From contig WAOT01000008.1 of NCBI GenBank assembly GCA_015521115.1, positions 22,949-86,948 of the forward strand: a stretch of DNA of 64,000 nt, given 5' to 3'. This document shows, piece after piece, positions 7,936 through 16,151 of this stretch. Made by a program: the position numbers and the translations under genes. Positions within the stretch are counted from its first letter, which is position 1. Each line of letters begins with the position of its first letter. The stretch comes from Desulfurococcales archaeon. GTDB taxonomy: Archaea; Thermoproteota; Thermoprotei_A; Sulfolobales; Acidilobaceae. The notes under the pieces are model-generated. The model ran no database searches and was not told where the DNA came from. It worked only from the letters and a program-made list of their open reading frames with translations.

Positions 7936-9360
7936 CTATTCGACTTCCACAACCCTTCCCCGGAGGTCGAAGAAACTGGAATCTACGACCTCCGCCACCA
8001 CCCACCTCCCCTCCATACTGGCACCATTTCCCCCCAACACTATGGGGAAGTAGTTGTCAAGTCTCGCAGTATAGGCGTTCCCACGGAACGACCTACCGGT
8101 CACTAGTGCCTTGACCCTCCTCCCCCGGTATGACCCGTAGATCTCGGAGCCTATCCTCTCGACAAGCCTTGTTATGATCGTGCTCCTCTCTTTCTTCACC
8201 GGGTCTGGCACTTGGGGCATTGACGCCGCCCTAGTATGTGGCCGAAGGCTGTACTGTGCCAGGTGTACCCTCTCAAACCTCAACTTTTCTATGAGGGAAA
8301 CCGTCTCGAGGAACTCCTCCTCCCCCTCCCCGGGGTGCCCTACTATTATGTCTGTGGCGAACAGGGAGTAGGGGTACACGCCCTTAACCTCCCTGTGGAG
8401 GCCTATAAACTCGTCTATAGTGTATTGCCTGCCCATAATCTTGAGAACCTTGTCACTCCCGCTCTGGACGGGGATGTGGAAGAACTTGTAGACCCTCCTA
8501 TCCCTGTACGCGTATAGGAGGCTGTCTAGTATTCTTAATGCCTCCTCCGGCGTCATCATCCCGATCCTAATCCTCACCGAGTCTGGGCCGAAGCCCTCGG
8601 AGTCGAGCTTGTCAATGATCATTAAGATAAGGTCTGACAGCGTTATCCTCTCACTCAGATCCACGCCATAGGCTGCTGTATCGGTTCCTGTGAGCCTTAT
8701 CTCGACAGCCCCCCTCTTGACACTCTCTAAGGCCTGCTCCACTATGAGCCTGGGGGGCATGCTTTTAGGGTCTCCTCTGCTGACCTTGGTTATGCAGTAG
8801 CTACACTTATTCCTACACCCCTCCTGGATCATTATTGTAGCGACCCTACCCGCCAGGGGGGCGCGGGGGAGGCTTCTCAAGTCTCTCTCGCCCCTCAGGA
8901 GGACAACCCTCTCCTTCACCGCTCTGACAATATGGTGGGCGGCCTGCGGGGCTAGGAGGGAGGCGTGGGGTGCTATCCTCCTTATCAGCCCAGGTCTGGC
9001 CCGGGCGAGGCATCCCGCTACTACTAGACGTTTACCGGGGTAGAGTTTTGATAGTTGCTCGAGCCTCTCCGCTATCCTCTGCTCGGTGTCCAGGCGTACC
9101 GCGCACGTGTTGACTATGATCACGTCTGCCTCCGACGGGCTGAGGGCTTGGGTGTAGCCCTCACGCTCGAGCGTGTTCCTCATTATTAGGCTTTCATACT
9201 CGGCAAGCGCGCAGCCATACGTTTCAATGTAGTACTTCGTCTCGGCACACCCCCAGGGAGACCCCTCATATATGCCTGGAGGGGATAAACCTGCTCCTAT
9301 GTATCGTACTGGGCTTTGGAGTGTGAACCTGCCTACTGTTATTAGGCCTAGCAAGTACAT
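7936..9360 (-). CDS. tRNA N6-threonylcarbamoyladenosine methylthiotransferase (e-MtaB type)
   Basis: Radical SAM enzyme that adds a methylthio group to t6A37 in ANN-decoding tRNAs. The N-terminal UPF0004 domain carries three cysteines (ETYGCALAEYES, VNTCAVR, VAGCLARA) for one cluster. The radical SAM domain has CRNKCSYC near residue 181, and the C-terminus is a TRAM-type RNA-binding domain. Relative to most archaeal members (which begin close to YIETYGC) there is an extra N-terminal stretch of about 42 residues, because no ATG, GTG or TTG lies between codon 3 and the first conserved motif. Thus its ATG at 9360 is only 22 bases from the divergent aIF2-beta start. An unusual start codon nearer the motif cannot be excluded. 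Confidence 0.9.
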   Translation of the reverse strand: MYLLGLITVGRFTLQSPVRYIGAGLSPPGIYEGSPWGCAETKYYIETYGCALAEYESLIMRNTLEREGYTQALSPSEADVIIVNTCAVRLDTEQRIAERLEQLSKLYPGKRLVVAGCLARARPGLIRRIAPHASLLAPQAAHHIVRAVKERVVLLRGERDLRSLPRAPLAGRVATIMIQEGCRNKCSYCITKVSRGDPKSMPPRLIVEQALESVKRGAVEIRLTGTDTAAYGVDLSERITLSDLILMIIDKLDSEGFGPDSVRIRIGMMTPEEALRILDSLLYAYRDRRVYKFFHIPVQSGSDKVLKIMGRQYTIDEFIGLHREVKGVYPYSLFATDIIVGHPGEGEEEFLETVSLIEKLRFERVHLAQYSLRPHTRAASMPQVPDPVKKERSTIITRLVERIGSEIYGSYRGRRVKALVTGRSFRGNAYTARLDNYFPIVLGGNGASMEGRWVVAEVVDSSFFDLRGRVVEVE

Positions 9361-9382
9361 AGCTCCTGTAGGTGATAATGGG

Positions 9383-9826
9383 ATGGTAAGGGAGATAGTG
9401 GGCGAGGAGAAGATCCTCTACGACTATGAGGCGCTGCTAGAGCGTGTCTACAAGAAGGTGCCTCCGAAGAGTGGGAGTGCCGACTACACGATCCCGACCC
9501 CAGAGATCATAAAACAGGGTAACCAGACCATAATAAGGAACTTCAGGGAGATAGCGATGAAGCTGAAGAGGGATCCAACACTCGTCGCCAGATACCTTCA
9601 GAAGGAGCTAGCAACTGCTGGAGCGTATAGGCCAGAGAGCGGGCAGCTAGTTCTAAACGTGAGAGTATCGAGGAAGGTTATAATGAAGTTCCTAGAACTC
9701 TTCATGAAAAACTACGTCCGCTGCCCCACCTGTGGTAGCATAGACACAAGGCTAGAGAAGCGGGGCAAGACATGGGTACTGGTGTGTGAGGCCTGTGGTG
9801 CCGAGCAGCCGGTGAAACCCTTCTAA
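9383..9826 (+). CDS. eif2b: Translation initiation factor aIF2 subunit beta
   Basis: 147 residues from the ATG at 9383. The body matches the aIF2-beta core (YDYEALLERVYKKVP, then the alpha-beta core with NFREIAMKLKRDP) and ends in a C4 zinc ribbon, CPTC then CEAC. It is part of the heterotrimer that brings Met-tRNAi to the ribosome. A longer frame open from 9272 would add 37 residues absent from the family, so I chose 9383, preceded by GGTGAT at 9371-9376. It probably leads a short unit with the Ogt-like and LSm genes. Confidence 0.95.
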   Translation: MVREIVGEEKILYDYEALLERVYKKVPPKSGSADYTIPTPEIIKQGNQTIIRNFREIAMKLKRDPTLVARYLQKELATAGAYRPESGQLVLNVRVSRKVIMKFLELFMKNYVRCPTCGSIDTRLEKRGKTWVLVCEACGAEQPVKPF

Positions 9827-9850
9827 CACCCTATATAGGGGCCTCCACGT

Positions 9851-10231
9851 ATGCCCCTATTAGTCCTAGAGGGTGGGAGAGTTAGAAGAGCACGTTTTGA
9901 CGATATAGTTGAGGCAGTCCTTACAATCATACAGCTCGTCCCGTCAGGGATGGTTACAACTTATGGGAGCATAGCCAAGCTCCTAGGCGTCAGCCCACGC
10001 CTCGTAGGAAAAGCCCTCGCGATGAACAAGAAACCAATAGTAATCCCGTGCCATAGGGTGGTTATGAGCGACGGGAGAATCGGGGGATACTCGGGCCCCG
10101 GGGGCCCCGAGTTCAAGAGGGCACTCCTAACAGTTGAGGGTGTTAAACTATGTGGAGACCGGGTCGATAAAGGACACGTTATAGACCTATACCAGCTCCT
10201 AGGCGGCGACCAACAGATTAATACCCCGTAG
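9851..10231 (+). CDS. ogt: Methylated-DNA--protein-cysteine methyltransferase
   Basis: 126 residues. It carries the MGMT active site IPCHRVV, with the acceptor cysteine near residue 67, the helix-turn-helix segment TTYGSIAKLLGVSPRLVGKAL and the conserved GGYSGPGG loop. It removes alkyl groups from O6-alkylguanine in DNA by irreversible self-alkylation. The N-terminal ribonuclease-H-like domain found in E. coli Ogt or Ada is nearly absent, so this is a minimal catalytic-domain version. It follows aIF2-beta by 24 bases and precedes the LSm gene almost without a gap. Confidence 0.9.
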   Translation: MPLLVLEGGRVRRARFDDIVEAVLTIIQLVPSGMVTTYGSIAKLLGVSPRLVGKALAMNKKPIVIPCHRVVMSDGRIGGYSGPGGPEFKRALLTVEGVKLCGDRVDKGHVIDLYQLLGGDQQINTP

Positions 10232-10260
10232 CCATGCGGGGACATCTGGGTGATAAAGTA

Positions 10261-10527
10261 GTGAGTGCGAGACCACAGCCTCTAAGGGTGCTTAGGAGCT
10301 ACGTGAACAAGCAGATCTATGTGAGGTTGAAGGACGGCAGCGAGTATATGGGTACCCTACTCGCTACAGACAGCACGATGAACCTCGTCCTAGACGACAC
10401 AGTAATGCTAGCCGATAACGGTAAGACGATAAAGGCGAGAATAGGGAAGGCCCTCATCAGGGGGAGCATGGTAGAATACATCAGCTTCAACCCGGAACAG
10501 GCTGCTGAAGAGGCGCTATTGAAATAG
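10261..10527 (+). CDS. Sm-like (LSm/SmAP) RNA-binding protein
   Basis: 88 residues from GTG 10261. Sm1 motif: VRLKDGSEYMGTLLATD followed by MNLVLDD. Sm2 motif: GKALIRGSMVEYIS. These proteins form heptameric or hexameric rings that bind U-rich RNA. A frame open from ATG 10234 would add nine residues, but that ATG sits two bases after the upstream stop with no ribosome binding site, while GGGTGAT at 10248-10254 is well placed for GTG 10261. It is co-directional with aIF2-beta and Ogt. Confidence 0.92.
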   Translation: MSARPQPLRVLRSYVNKQIYVRLKDGSEYMGTLLATDSTMNLVLDDTVMLADNGKTIKARIGKALIRGSMVEYISFNPEQAAEEALLK

Positions 10528-10552
10528 TCACACCAAAATCTTATGGAACCGT

Positions 10553-11254
10553 TCAGGGTTGGAGCCTGAAAACTCCAACAACTCCTCCATAGCCGTCATC
10601 AACAATTCCATCTGCCCGAAACTTTAGTCGTGACACCTTGAACTCGGGAGCCCATTCCACCAGTGTATGATATTCTCCATTCTCACCTATCGGGTCTATT
10701 CCTCGGGATTTGAGCTCGTCGAGAAACCACCATCTATCCTCTCTTCCGATGCTGAGACCGACCAGGTCGGAGTTGACCTCCCTGTTAACGGCTATTATGT
10801 GAAACCTCACCCCAAGGTCTAGAGCCCTGTGGTATAGCTCCTCGGTTTCTACGCCATAGAGGGGTTCAATGAGATCGACGCCGGCCTGGGAGCAGACCTC
10901 CTCATACCACCTAACATGATCCTCGACAAACACGTCACCCCCAACTAGGTAGTCAACTCCAAGCCCCCTTAGCGCGGAGGCTAGGGACTCCTCCTCCCTA
11001 CCCCTTACCAGCTCCACGACAACAAGCTCGACCCCGAGGGCCTCAGCCACCATCTCCACTAAGTGTCTGTTAACCCAGTGGGGGTTTGGTACTGGTAGTG
11101 TGGGCTTGAGTAGGAGGAGGTAGTTAACGTTGACTCCTCCCCTGATGGCTTCGTGTATTGAGAGGACGCTATCCTTACCGCCGCTAAACAAGGCTGCTGC
11201 CTTCAACTGGGGGAACACCACGTACTCGTAGAGATCACTGTCCACTAATATCAT
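10553..11254 (-). CDS. Diphthine--ammonia ligase family (Dph6-like, PP-loop ATPase)
   Basis: 233 residues. The PP-loop SGGKDS near residue 24 and the family-typical GENGEYHTLVEWAPEF near residue 190 place it in the DUF71/Dph6 group. Dph6 adenylates diphthine on elongation factor 2 and amidates it to diphthamide, the last step of that modification. A TTG in frame just before the PP-loop is a possible alternative start and would give the more usual N-terminus. It lies 48 bases downstream of tRNA-Pro on the same strand. A different PP-loop substrate is possible, since archaea often have two DUF71 members. Confidence 0.82.
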   Translation of the reverse strand: MILVDSDLYEYVVFPQLKAAALFSGGKDSVLSIHEAIRGGVNVNYLLLLKPTLPVPNPHWVNRHLVEMVAEALGVELVVVELVRGREEESLASALRGLGVDYLVGGDVFVEDHVRWYEEVCSQAGVDLIEPLYGVETEELYHRALDLGVRFHIIAVNREVNSDLVGLSIGREDRWWFLDELKSRGIDPIGENGEYHTLVEWAPEFKVSRLKFRADGIVDDGYGGVVGVFRLQP

Positions 11255-11302
11255 AGGACTCTAGCCGTGTAGGAGTATACCGAGTTATTGTTCAAGGATG
11301 AT

Positions 11303-11380
11303 TGGTGGGGCCGCGGGGATTTGAACCCCGGACCACGAGGGCCCAAGCCTCGCATCCTAGCCAGGCTAGACGACGGCCCC
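11303..11380 (-). tRNA. tRNA-Pro (anticodon TGG), CCA encoded
   Basis: Minus-strand cloverleaf. Acceptor GGGGCCG pairs with CGGCCCC, and the D arm is GTCT/GGAT. Anticodon stem CGAGG pairs with CCTCG around the loop CTTGGGC, giving anticodon TGG, with G37 as expected for tRNA-Pro. The T arm is CGGGG TTCAAAT CCCCG. The discriminator A is followed by an encoded CCA (11305-11303). I see no intron. The nominal protein frame over this region is spurious. Confidence 0.96.
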
Positions 11381-11539
11381 ACTCACTAGGGGGGTTGATG
11401 CCTAGGGTGGAGCCTCCCGTGTTCACAGCTGTCTCCCCGGGGCTCCGGGGCCTCGCACGGGATGGCTTCCAATCCTTTACCCTTGTGGTGGCGGGGTTTT
11501 ATTCTTATGCGCTACTTTGAGGCGCGCTGGTGTTTCGGT

Positions 11540-12172
11540 ATGGGGTCGTGCCCTCCGGCGGGAGCTGTTGCTGAGATCCTGGGTCTCCGTGGGTGGAAGG
11601 GTGTTGAGGAGGAAGTGGTTAGGGTTATGGGGTGTGACCCGGCCCATGGATGGCCCCATGTAGTCCGTGTCGCCGGTTGGGCGGAGAAGATCTTGAAGGC
11701 CGAGAAATTGGAGATCGATAGGCTGGTACTGTATTTCGCCGTTGTCGTGCACGACGTGGGCAGAGGACTGGAGGGGGAGGGGCATCACGCAGTTAAGAGT
11801 GCTAGGTGGGCAGAGGAGGCCCTTAGAAGGCTCGGCATGGAGATGCTCTCCGATAACGTTGTACACGCTATCCTGGCACACAGCTATAGTTTAGGCGTTA
11901 AGGCTGAGACTCTAGAGGCTAAGGTTCTCAGCGACGCGGACAAACTAGACGCCCTTGGCGCTGTCGGGGTCGCTAGGGTCTTCCACTATGGTTGCCAGCT
12001 GGGGAGGCAGTTCGAGGACGGCATAGAGCACGCCAGGGAGAAACTACTCCGCCTACCCCAGCTTATGCACTTCCCCTATAGTAGGCGGGCCGCCACCGAG
12101 CTCGCCCGGAGGCTGCAGGTATTCTTCGAGTGGCTCGAAGAGGAGCTGGGGGCAGATAACGTTAAACTGTAA
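11540..12172 (+). CDS. HD-domain phosphohydrolase
   Basis: 210 residues from ATG 11540. The metal-binding HD-superfamily residues are all visible: H in HGWPHVVRV, the HD pair in VVVHDVGRG, H in HAILAHS, and D in VLSDADKLDALGAVG. This spacing matches the small soluble YedJ-like HD hydrolases, usually nucleotide or phosphate-ester hydrolases; the substrate is unknown. An upstream GTTTTATTC near 11496 would start transcription about 10-15 bases before this ATG. A longer frame from 11462 would begin before that TATA box, so I set it aside. Alone, convergent with nothing. Confidence 0.85.
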   Translation: MGSCPPAGAVAEILGLRGWKGVEEEVVRVMGCDPAHGWPHVVRVAGWAEKILKAEKLEIDRLVLYFAVVVHDVGRGLEGEGHHAVKSARWAEEALRRLGMEMLSDNVVHAILAHSYSLGVKAETLEAKVLSDADKLDALGAVGVARVFHYGCQLGRQFEDGIEHAREKLLRLPQLMHFPYSRRAATELARRLQVFFEWLEEELGADNVKL

Positions 12173-12318
12173 TTTTCCGTATTAAACTCTGTCTTTCTAT
12201 GCCACATATTGCTATTTGTTATTATGTATGCACTAGCCGTGCGTCTATATTGAAGTCTATCTTGAACCGCTCTTCGCCGAGGGAAGCACGGCTCCCGTAG
12301 GCGGGGGACGGAGAAGCC

Positions 12319-12341
12319 GTGATGAGCCCAGCCGTGTCTGA
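12319..12341 (+). ncRNA. Candidate half of a box C/D sRNA
   Basis: A perfect C box GTGATGA (12319-12325) is followed by exactly 12 bases and a perfect D/D' box CTGA (12338-12341), the normal archaeal spacing for a 2'-O-methylation guide. I cannot find a clean second C'/D pair: AACGATA and AATGAAG downstream are poor matches. It is therefore a candidate only. Confidence 0.35.
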
Positions 12342-12424
12342 TACGTAACGATACAATATGGATAAATGAAGACACGGTTCGGGTGAACGGTAATACTGGG
12401 GTTTCCACCCATAGATGAGGCGAA

Positions 12425-12455
12425 CCCTACCCTTCTCTATGTTGGAGGGGTAGGG
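12425..12455 (+). promoter_or_regulatory. Hairpin in the leader of the potassium channel gene
   Basis: CCCTACCC (12425-12432) pairs with GGGTAGGG (12448-12455), extended inward by further U-G, U-A and C-G pairs to leave a loop of about seven bases. The 3' arm touches the ribosome binding site GGGGAGGT, which precedes ATG 12465. Folding could therefore limit translation of the channel. The regulatory role is inference. Confidence 0.45.
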
Positions 12456-12464
12456 GAGGTAGCA

Positions 12465-13301
12465 ATGAGAACCGCATCCAGCCCGACATTCAAAAAACTC
12501 ATAGACGCTACACTAACAGCTAGTAGCGTACTGGTAGGTGTGAGCTTCCTACTATCACCACTGGCACAGGGGAGAATACTTGCCATGGATCTAGCTGTAA
12601 GCCTGATCCTCCTGGCCATGGGTATTGTCGTCAGGGTTAGACCCTGGATCCTAGTTGCGAGCAGCGTCCCCCTATACACTCTAGACCTTGTAGGCCTGAG
12701 CATGGGTGGAGGGCACTTCGTAGGGGCACTGCTCGTAGGCTTCCGTGTCCTTAGGATAGTCTCAGACCTCAAGTACCTAGAGACCCACGCGAGCATTATA
12801 GGCCGCGAGATCATATCGATAAGCGTCCAGGCCGCCCTCATGGCCGGAGTCATGCTAGCCGGGGGCAGCATAGCGCTCTACGTCGCAGAGAGCGGTAGCC
12901 CCAACAGCCCGATAAAGACTCTCGGGGACGCCCTATGGGCGAGCATAGCGACCACGACCACAGTCGGCTACGGCGACGTAGTCCCCGTCACTCCCCTAGG
13001 CAGGCTTGTAGCGGCTATGCTCATGATCTTCGGCGTGGCATACATAACATTCCTTATGACTAATATCGCGACACTCCTCGTCAGGATCGTGCAGATCCAG
13101 GCACACGCCGCAGGAGACGACCTTGAGGCGGAGAAACTCCGCCTCCTGGAGACGCTCAGGATGAGGCTCGAGGAGATGGACGACGAAGAGTTCAACGAGA
13201 TCCTGCACCGGCTCAACATGATAAGGATCTTCAAAATGGCGGACGAGAACGATATATTCTTACTAAAGCCTGTAGACGGGGGCGGGGAGGTAACAGCTTA
13301 A
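12465..13301 (+). CDS. KvAP-like potassium channel with degenerate voltage sensor
   Basis: 278 residues in the inner membrane. The selectivity filter TTVGYGD lies near residue 165, in a pore region very like KvAP of Aeropyrum (DALWASIATTTTVGYGDVVP, pore helix plus filter). It is preceded by about four to five hydrophobic helices in the voltage-sensor position and followed by S6 and a cytoplasmic helical tail. The S4-like segment (FRVLRIVSDLKYLETH near residue 92) has only two closely spaced arginines instead of the regular every-third-residue series of KvAP, so voltage gating may be weak or lost. The tail includes MDDEEFNEILHRLNMI, similar in style to the KvAP C-terminus. The gene begins with a good GGGGAGG before ATG. 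The next two genes are surface proteins. Confidence 0.88.
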   Translation: MRTASSPTFKKLIDATLTASSVLVGVSFLLSPLAQGRILAMDLAVSLILLAMGIVVRVRPWILVASSVPLYTLDLVGLSMGGGHFVGALLVGFRVLRIVSDLKYLETHASIIGREIISISVQAALMAGVMLAGGSIALYVAESGSPNSPIKTLGDALWASIATTTTVGYGDVVPVTPLGRLVAAMLMIFGVAYITFLMTNIATLLVRIVQIQAHAAGDDLEAEKLRLLETLRMRLEEMDDEEFNEILHRLNMIRIFKMADENDIFLLKPVDGGGEVTA

Positions 13302-13349
13302 TCCTAAAGACCCCTCGACACCACTACACTAACTCCACGGGACCAAAGT

Positions 13350-16151
13350 ATGACTGATAACCCGGGCGAACAACTAGCAATAGTATTCTTATTAGTATTT
13401 GTAATAGCTCAGACCTCCTCCGGCATACAACTAGCCAGCGCGCGCGGATACCCTGTTTATTCCATAAAATATAATGATATTTATCTAATCATATTTGATA
13501 ACTTGACAGGAAATATCCCGTCGCTCGCAGCTATACCTTCAATAGTTAGTAACTCGACAAGTATAGTTATTGAGCTCCGAAAAGCACATGACGTAGATAT
13601 AGGTAACTTGACGATAGATCTCTCCCGCGTGGAATTACCCAACTCCACTATGGAAAATCCTACCATTTTAAAAATAAGGATAGTAATATCGCAGTCTAGG
13701 AACGTTTCAATCGGTAGAGTTGAGATACTCAATGAGGGCCCCGTTTTCATACTCCCCATATTTGTAGTTAACTCCAGAAACATAACATTAGACCAGACTT
13801 ACCCTCACTGTGGGAACGGGGATCTGCCCGGTGGGTCTAGTCGTGAGAGCCCCTGTCCCTGTTGGGGGCTAGAGCGTATATTGGTGGAAAACTCTGCCTC
13901 TGTAACATTAGAGAACATTGTCCTCTGTCACTCTGTCCTCTCCCAGATAAGCGTTAGCCAATCTTGGGGGGTTCTATTGCATAATGTCACGGGCACATTC
14001 ACCAGCATATACCGGTCGACGGCATCGCTGGAGACTATTAGGTCGAAGGAGGTGTCCATTAAGTACTCTACGTCGCCAGACTGGGGGCCTGTCAGCGTAT
14101 CAGGAGCACATGTCTGGGGAGAGCTTGAAGCCGTGGGTTCCCCGATTAAGATCACACCTATCCCCGAGAATATTGGGGGAGCGGACAATTATACCACAGT
14201 GATCTCAAGCCTCTCTATAATAGCCTCCCCTAAAGTAGAGGTTAATGGCGCTTTAATTACCGGTTCGGCAAGTATAGATGCTCCCTTCATCTTGATCTCG
14301 AATTCAACAATACTAGGAGGCCTCAGAATATTATCAGAATACACTTCACAGTATGTGCTCATTGAAAACTCCTCCATCAAAAAACTGGCAGGAAGCCCTG
14401 GAAACGTCATCGAAGTTTTGCGAGGCTCTGAACCAATCTATGGGGCTCTTAACCTGTCCATGATAATTAGTAACTCTCAGATCATGGGCGGAGGCGAGAC
14501 GTCTACCGCGGTGTCGCTGAGTTACCCGTTCATAGGTGAGTCCAGAATTATAATCACGTCCTCGGATATATCTAACGTGTCCACAGTTGCAAGCATGTCG
14601 GGCTCCATTATGGGGAGTAAGGTCTCTCTCGATCTCTATGGGAACGAAATATATAATATACATCGAATCCTGTACTCGGATCTCTCACCAAGAAACAATC
14701 AGATATCTTTAAAAGATCATACTCTTGAGGTTACACTTGCATCAAATAATATTACGGTAACACCTTCACCAAATATGAGCGCCCTCTTCGAGCAGCACTC
14801 ATTCTCTATAGTTAACGTGACCCTCCAACTAAACAGGATACAATGCCGTAACTGGGAAGCTGGCCGGACACTCGCTCTGGCCTACTCAACGTACCTTATA
14901 GGAACCCCCGAGACAAACGGTACTCCTAGGCTCGTATTTGGTAGGGTTGCTGCATACGGCAACAGCTTCTTGGGCTGCAGGGTCAAAGTCTTCATCGACG
15001 ACATAATACCTCCGGTCTACGAGCCCGTTTTAGACGGGCCAGTAGGGCTCTCCTATAACGGAAACATGATAGATACGGCAGGGAATTACTATTCGTCTGC
15101 TGAGGACATTCTCTACGACGGAAACGGTGACGGGATTTCTGAGAACCCTGTAACCTTAGGAGCTTGGACAGACGAAAAACCCCTGGCCCATCCCCCAGAA
15201 TACTATAAATATGTGGGGCACGAGGTCTTCTGGCTCATTGAGAATAGCTCGAGCGTAGGGTTCTGGAAGGATGGCTGGCCCCTAGCCTTCACCCTAGGCA
15301 CCTTCAATAGTACCGTTCTGAACACTACCTGTAATGAATGCAACATTAAATTAACAAGTGTAAACATAGGCCCAAGCCTAGTAGAAGGTATGTACCCGAA
15401 GCTCTACATTCTACGTATGACAAACTATGTAGAGACGATAAGTGGTATGAATGATATGGTGGAAGTGTCATTCATATATGGCTCTGGGCTTGGCGGGGCT
15501 ACTCAAAAAATTAACATTTTTATAGATACTTCATCGCCTGGTATCGCTAATCCCGAGATCGTGCCCTCACAGGTACTAGTATATGAGAACACTTCCATTT
15601 CAGTAAAGAATATCCATGTTAATGGGTTTTTCATTGACAGTAGAAGCCCGGTGATTTACGTATCGGTTGTAGCTAGCATCGGAGATATGACATGTTTAAA
15701 CTCGTATGCGACACTAGAGAGCCTCCCAAGACTATATGGAGAGATAGACACTAACATCACGCTGGACAGATGCCTCAACGACATGCTCTTTAACAATTCA
15801 GTCTTGATCACAATACTCATATTGGACTCAGCAGGCAACCTGTTCACCATTTGGAATTCAATACCCGTCATCCATACATACGTTAACTTACCTGCCTCAG
15901 GTATTACACAGGGGAACACTACGAACACGACAACTATTATATTACCCAATACCACGCAGACAGCAACTAACACTTCACATCCAATGGAAAGTACAAACAG
16001 CAGTGTGCATGCTCCCGAAACGACCTCACCGGCTACGCCACCGAAGTCTAGAGAGGGATATCTCGCTAAAACTGTAGTGTCTTGGCTGGCTTTGGGGGGT
16101 TCGGCACTCCTCATTCTATTCCTCTACTGGTGGAAGAGGGGTAGGAGTTGA
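13350..16151 (+). CDS. Giant parallel-beta-helix surface protein A
   Basis: 933 residues. The N-terminus has a hydrophobic signal segment (residues 9-29, AIVFLLVFVIAQTSSGIQLAS). A very long ectodomain of repeating short beta strands with N-x-S/T sites follows (patterns such as ..VSVSGAH..., NSTILGGLRILS, SSIKKLAGSPGNVIEV), typical of NosD/pectate-lyase-like right-handed beta helices. Then comes a Thr/Ser/Pro-rich stalk (about residues 855-905) and a C-terminal transmembrane helix with the basic end KRGRS. This is the classic layout of an archaeal membrane-anchored surface protein. The DNA between about 13450 and 15900 is visibly AT-richer than its neighbours. The next gene is a paralog that overlaps by four bases. 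Confidence 0.75.
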   Translation: MTDNPGEQLAIVFLLVFVIAQTSSGIQLASARGYPVYSIKYNDIYLIIFDNLTGNIPSLAAIPSIVSNSTSIVIELRKAHDVDIGNLTIDLSRVELPNSTMENPTILKIRIVISQSRNVSIGRVEILNEGPVFILPIFVVNSRNITLDQTYPHCGNGDLPGGSSRESPCPCWGLERILVENSASVTLENIVLCHSVLSQISVSQSWGVLLHNVTGTFTSIYRSTASLETIRSKEVSIKYSTSPDWGPVSVSGAHVWGELEAVGSPIKITPIPENIGGADNYTTVISSLSIIASPKVEVNGALITGSASIDAPFILISNSTILGGLRILSEYTSQYVLIENSSIKKLAGSPGNVIEVLRGSEPIYGALNLSMIISNSQIMGGGETSTAVSLSYPFIGESRIIITSSDISNVSTVASMSGSIMGSKVSLDLYGNEIYNIHRILYSDLSPRNNQISLKDHTLEVTLASNNITVTPSPNMSALFEQHSFSIVNVTLQLNRIQCRNWEAGRTLALAYSTYLIGTPETNGTPRLVFGRVAAYGNSFLGCRVKVFIDDIIPPVYEPVLDGPVGLSYNGNMIDTAGNYYSSAEDILYDGNGDGISENPVTLGAWTDEKPLAHPPEYYKYVGHEVFWLIENSSSVGFWKDGWPLAFTLGTFNSTVLNTTCNECNIKLTSVNIGPSLVEGMYPKLYILRMTNYVETISGMNDMVEVSFIYGSGLGGATQKINIFIDTSSPGIANPEIVPSQVLVYENTSISVKNIHVNGFFIDSRSPVIYVSVVASIGDMTCLNSYATLESLPRLYGEIDTNITLDRCLNDMLFNNSVLITILILDSAGNLFTIWNSIPVIHTYVNLPASGITQGNTTNTTTIILPNTTQTATNTSHPMESTNSSVHAPETTSPATPPKSREGYLAKTVVSWLALGGSALLILFLYWWKRGRS

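Larger units (their letters stand above)
12173..12464. other. 292-base non-coding region before the potassium channel, with structured elements
   Basis: No convincing protein gene. It is AT-rich in the first 60 bases, then GC-rich. An inverted repeat AGCCGTGC (12235-12242) / GCACGGCT (12286-12293) flanks 43 bases. A good box C/D-like unit lies at 12319-12341, and a strong hairpin lies at 12425-12455 directly before the channel gene. It may hold one or more small RNAs. Confidence 0.5.

Noticed and set aside
7650..7952. Leu/Pro-rich minus-strand frame antisense to the acidic gene
   Set aside because: It is the complement of the GAG/GAA repeats; no start signals and it extends into the methylthiotransferase end.
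8236..8517. Plus-strand frame inside the methylthiotransferase gene
   Set aside because: Antisense shadow of the conserved radical SAM domain, with no start signals.
11302..11520. Plus-strand frame over tRNA-Pro
   Set aside because: Composed of the tRNA complement; the cloverleaf is unambiguous.
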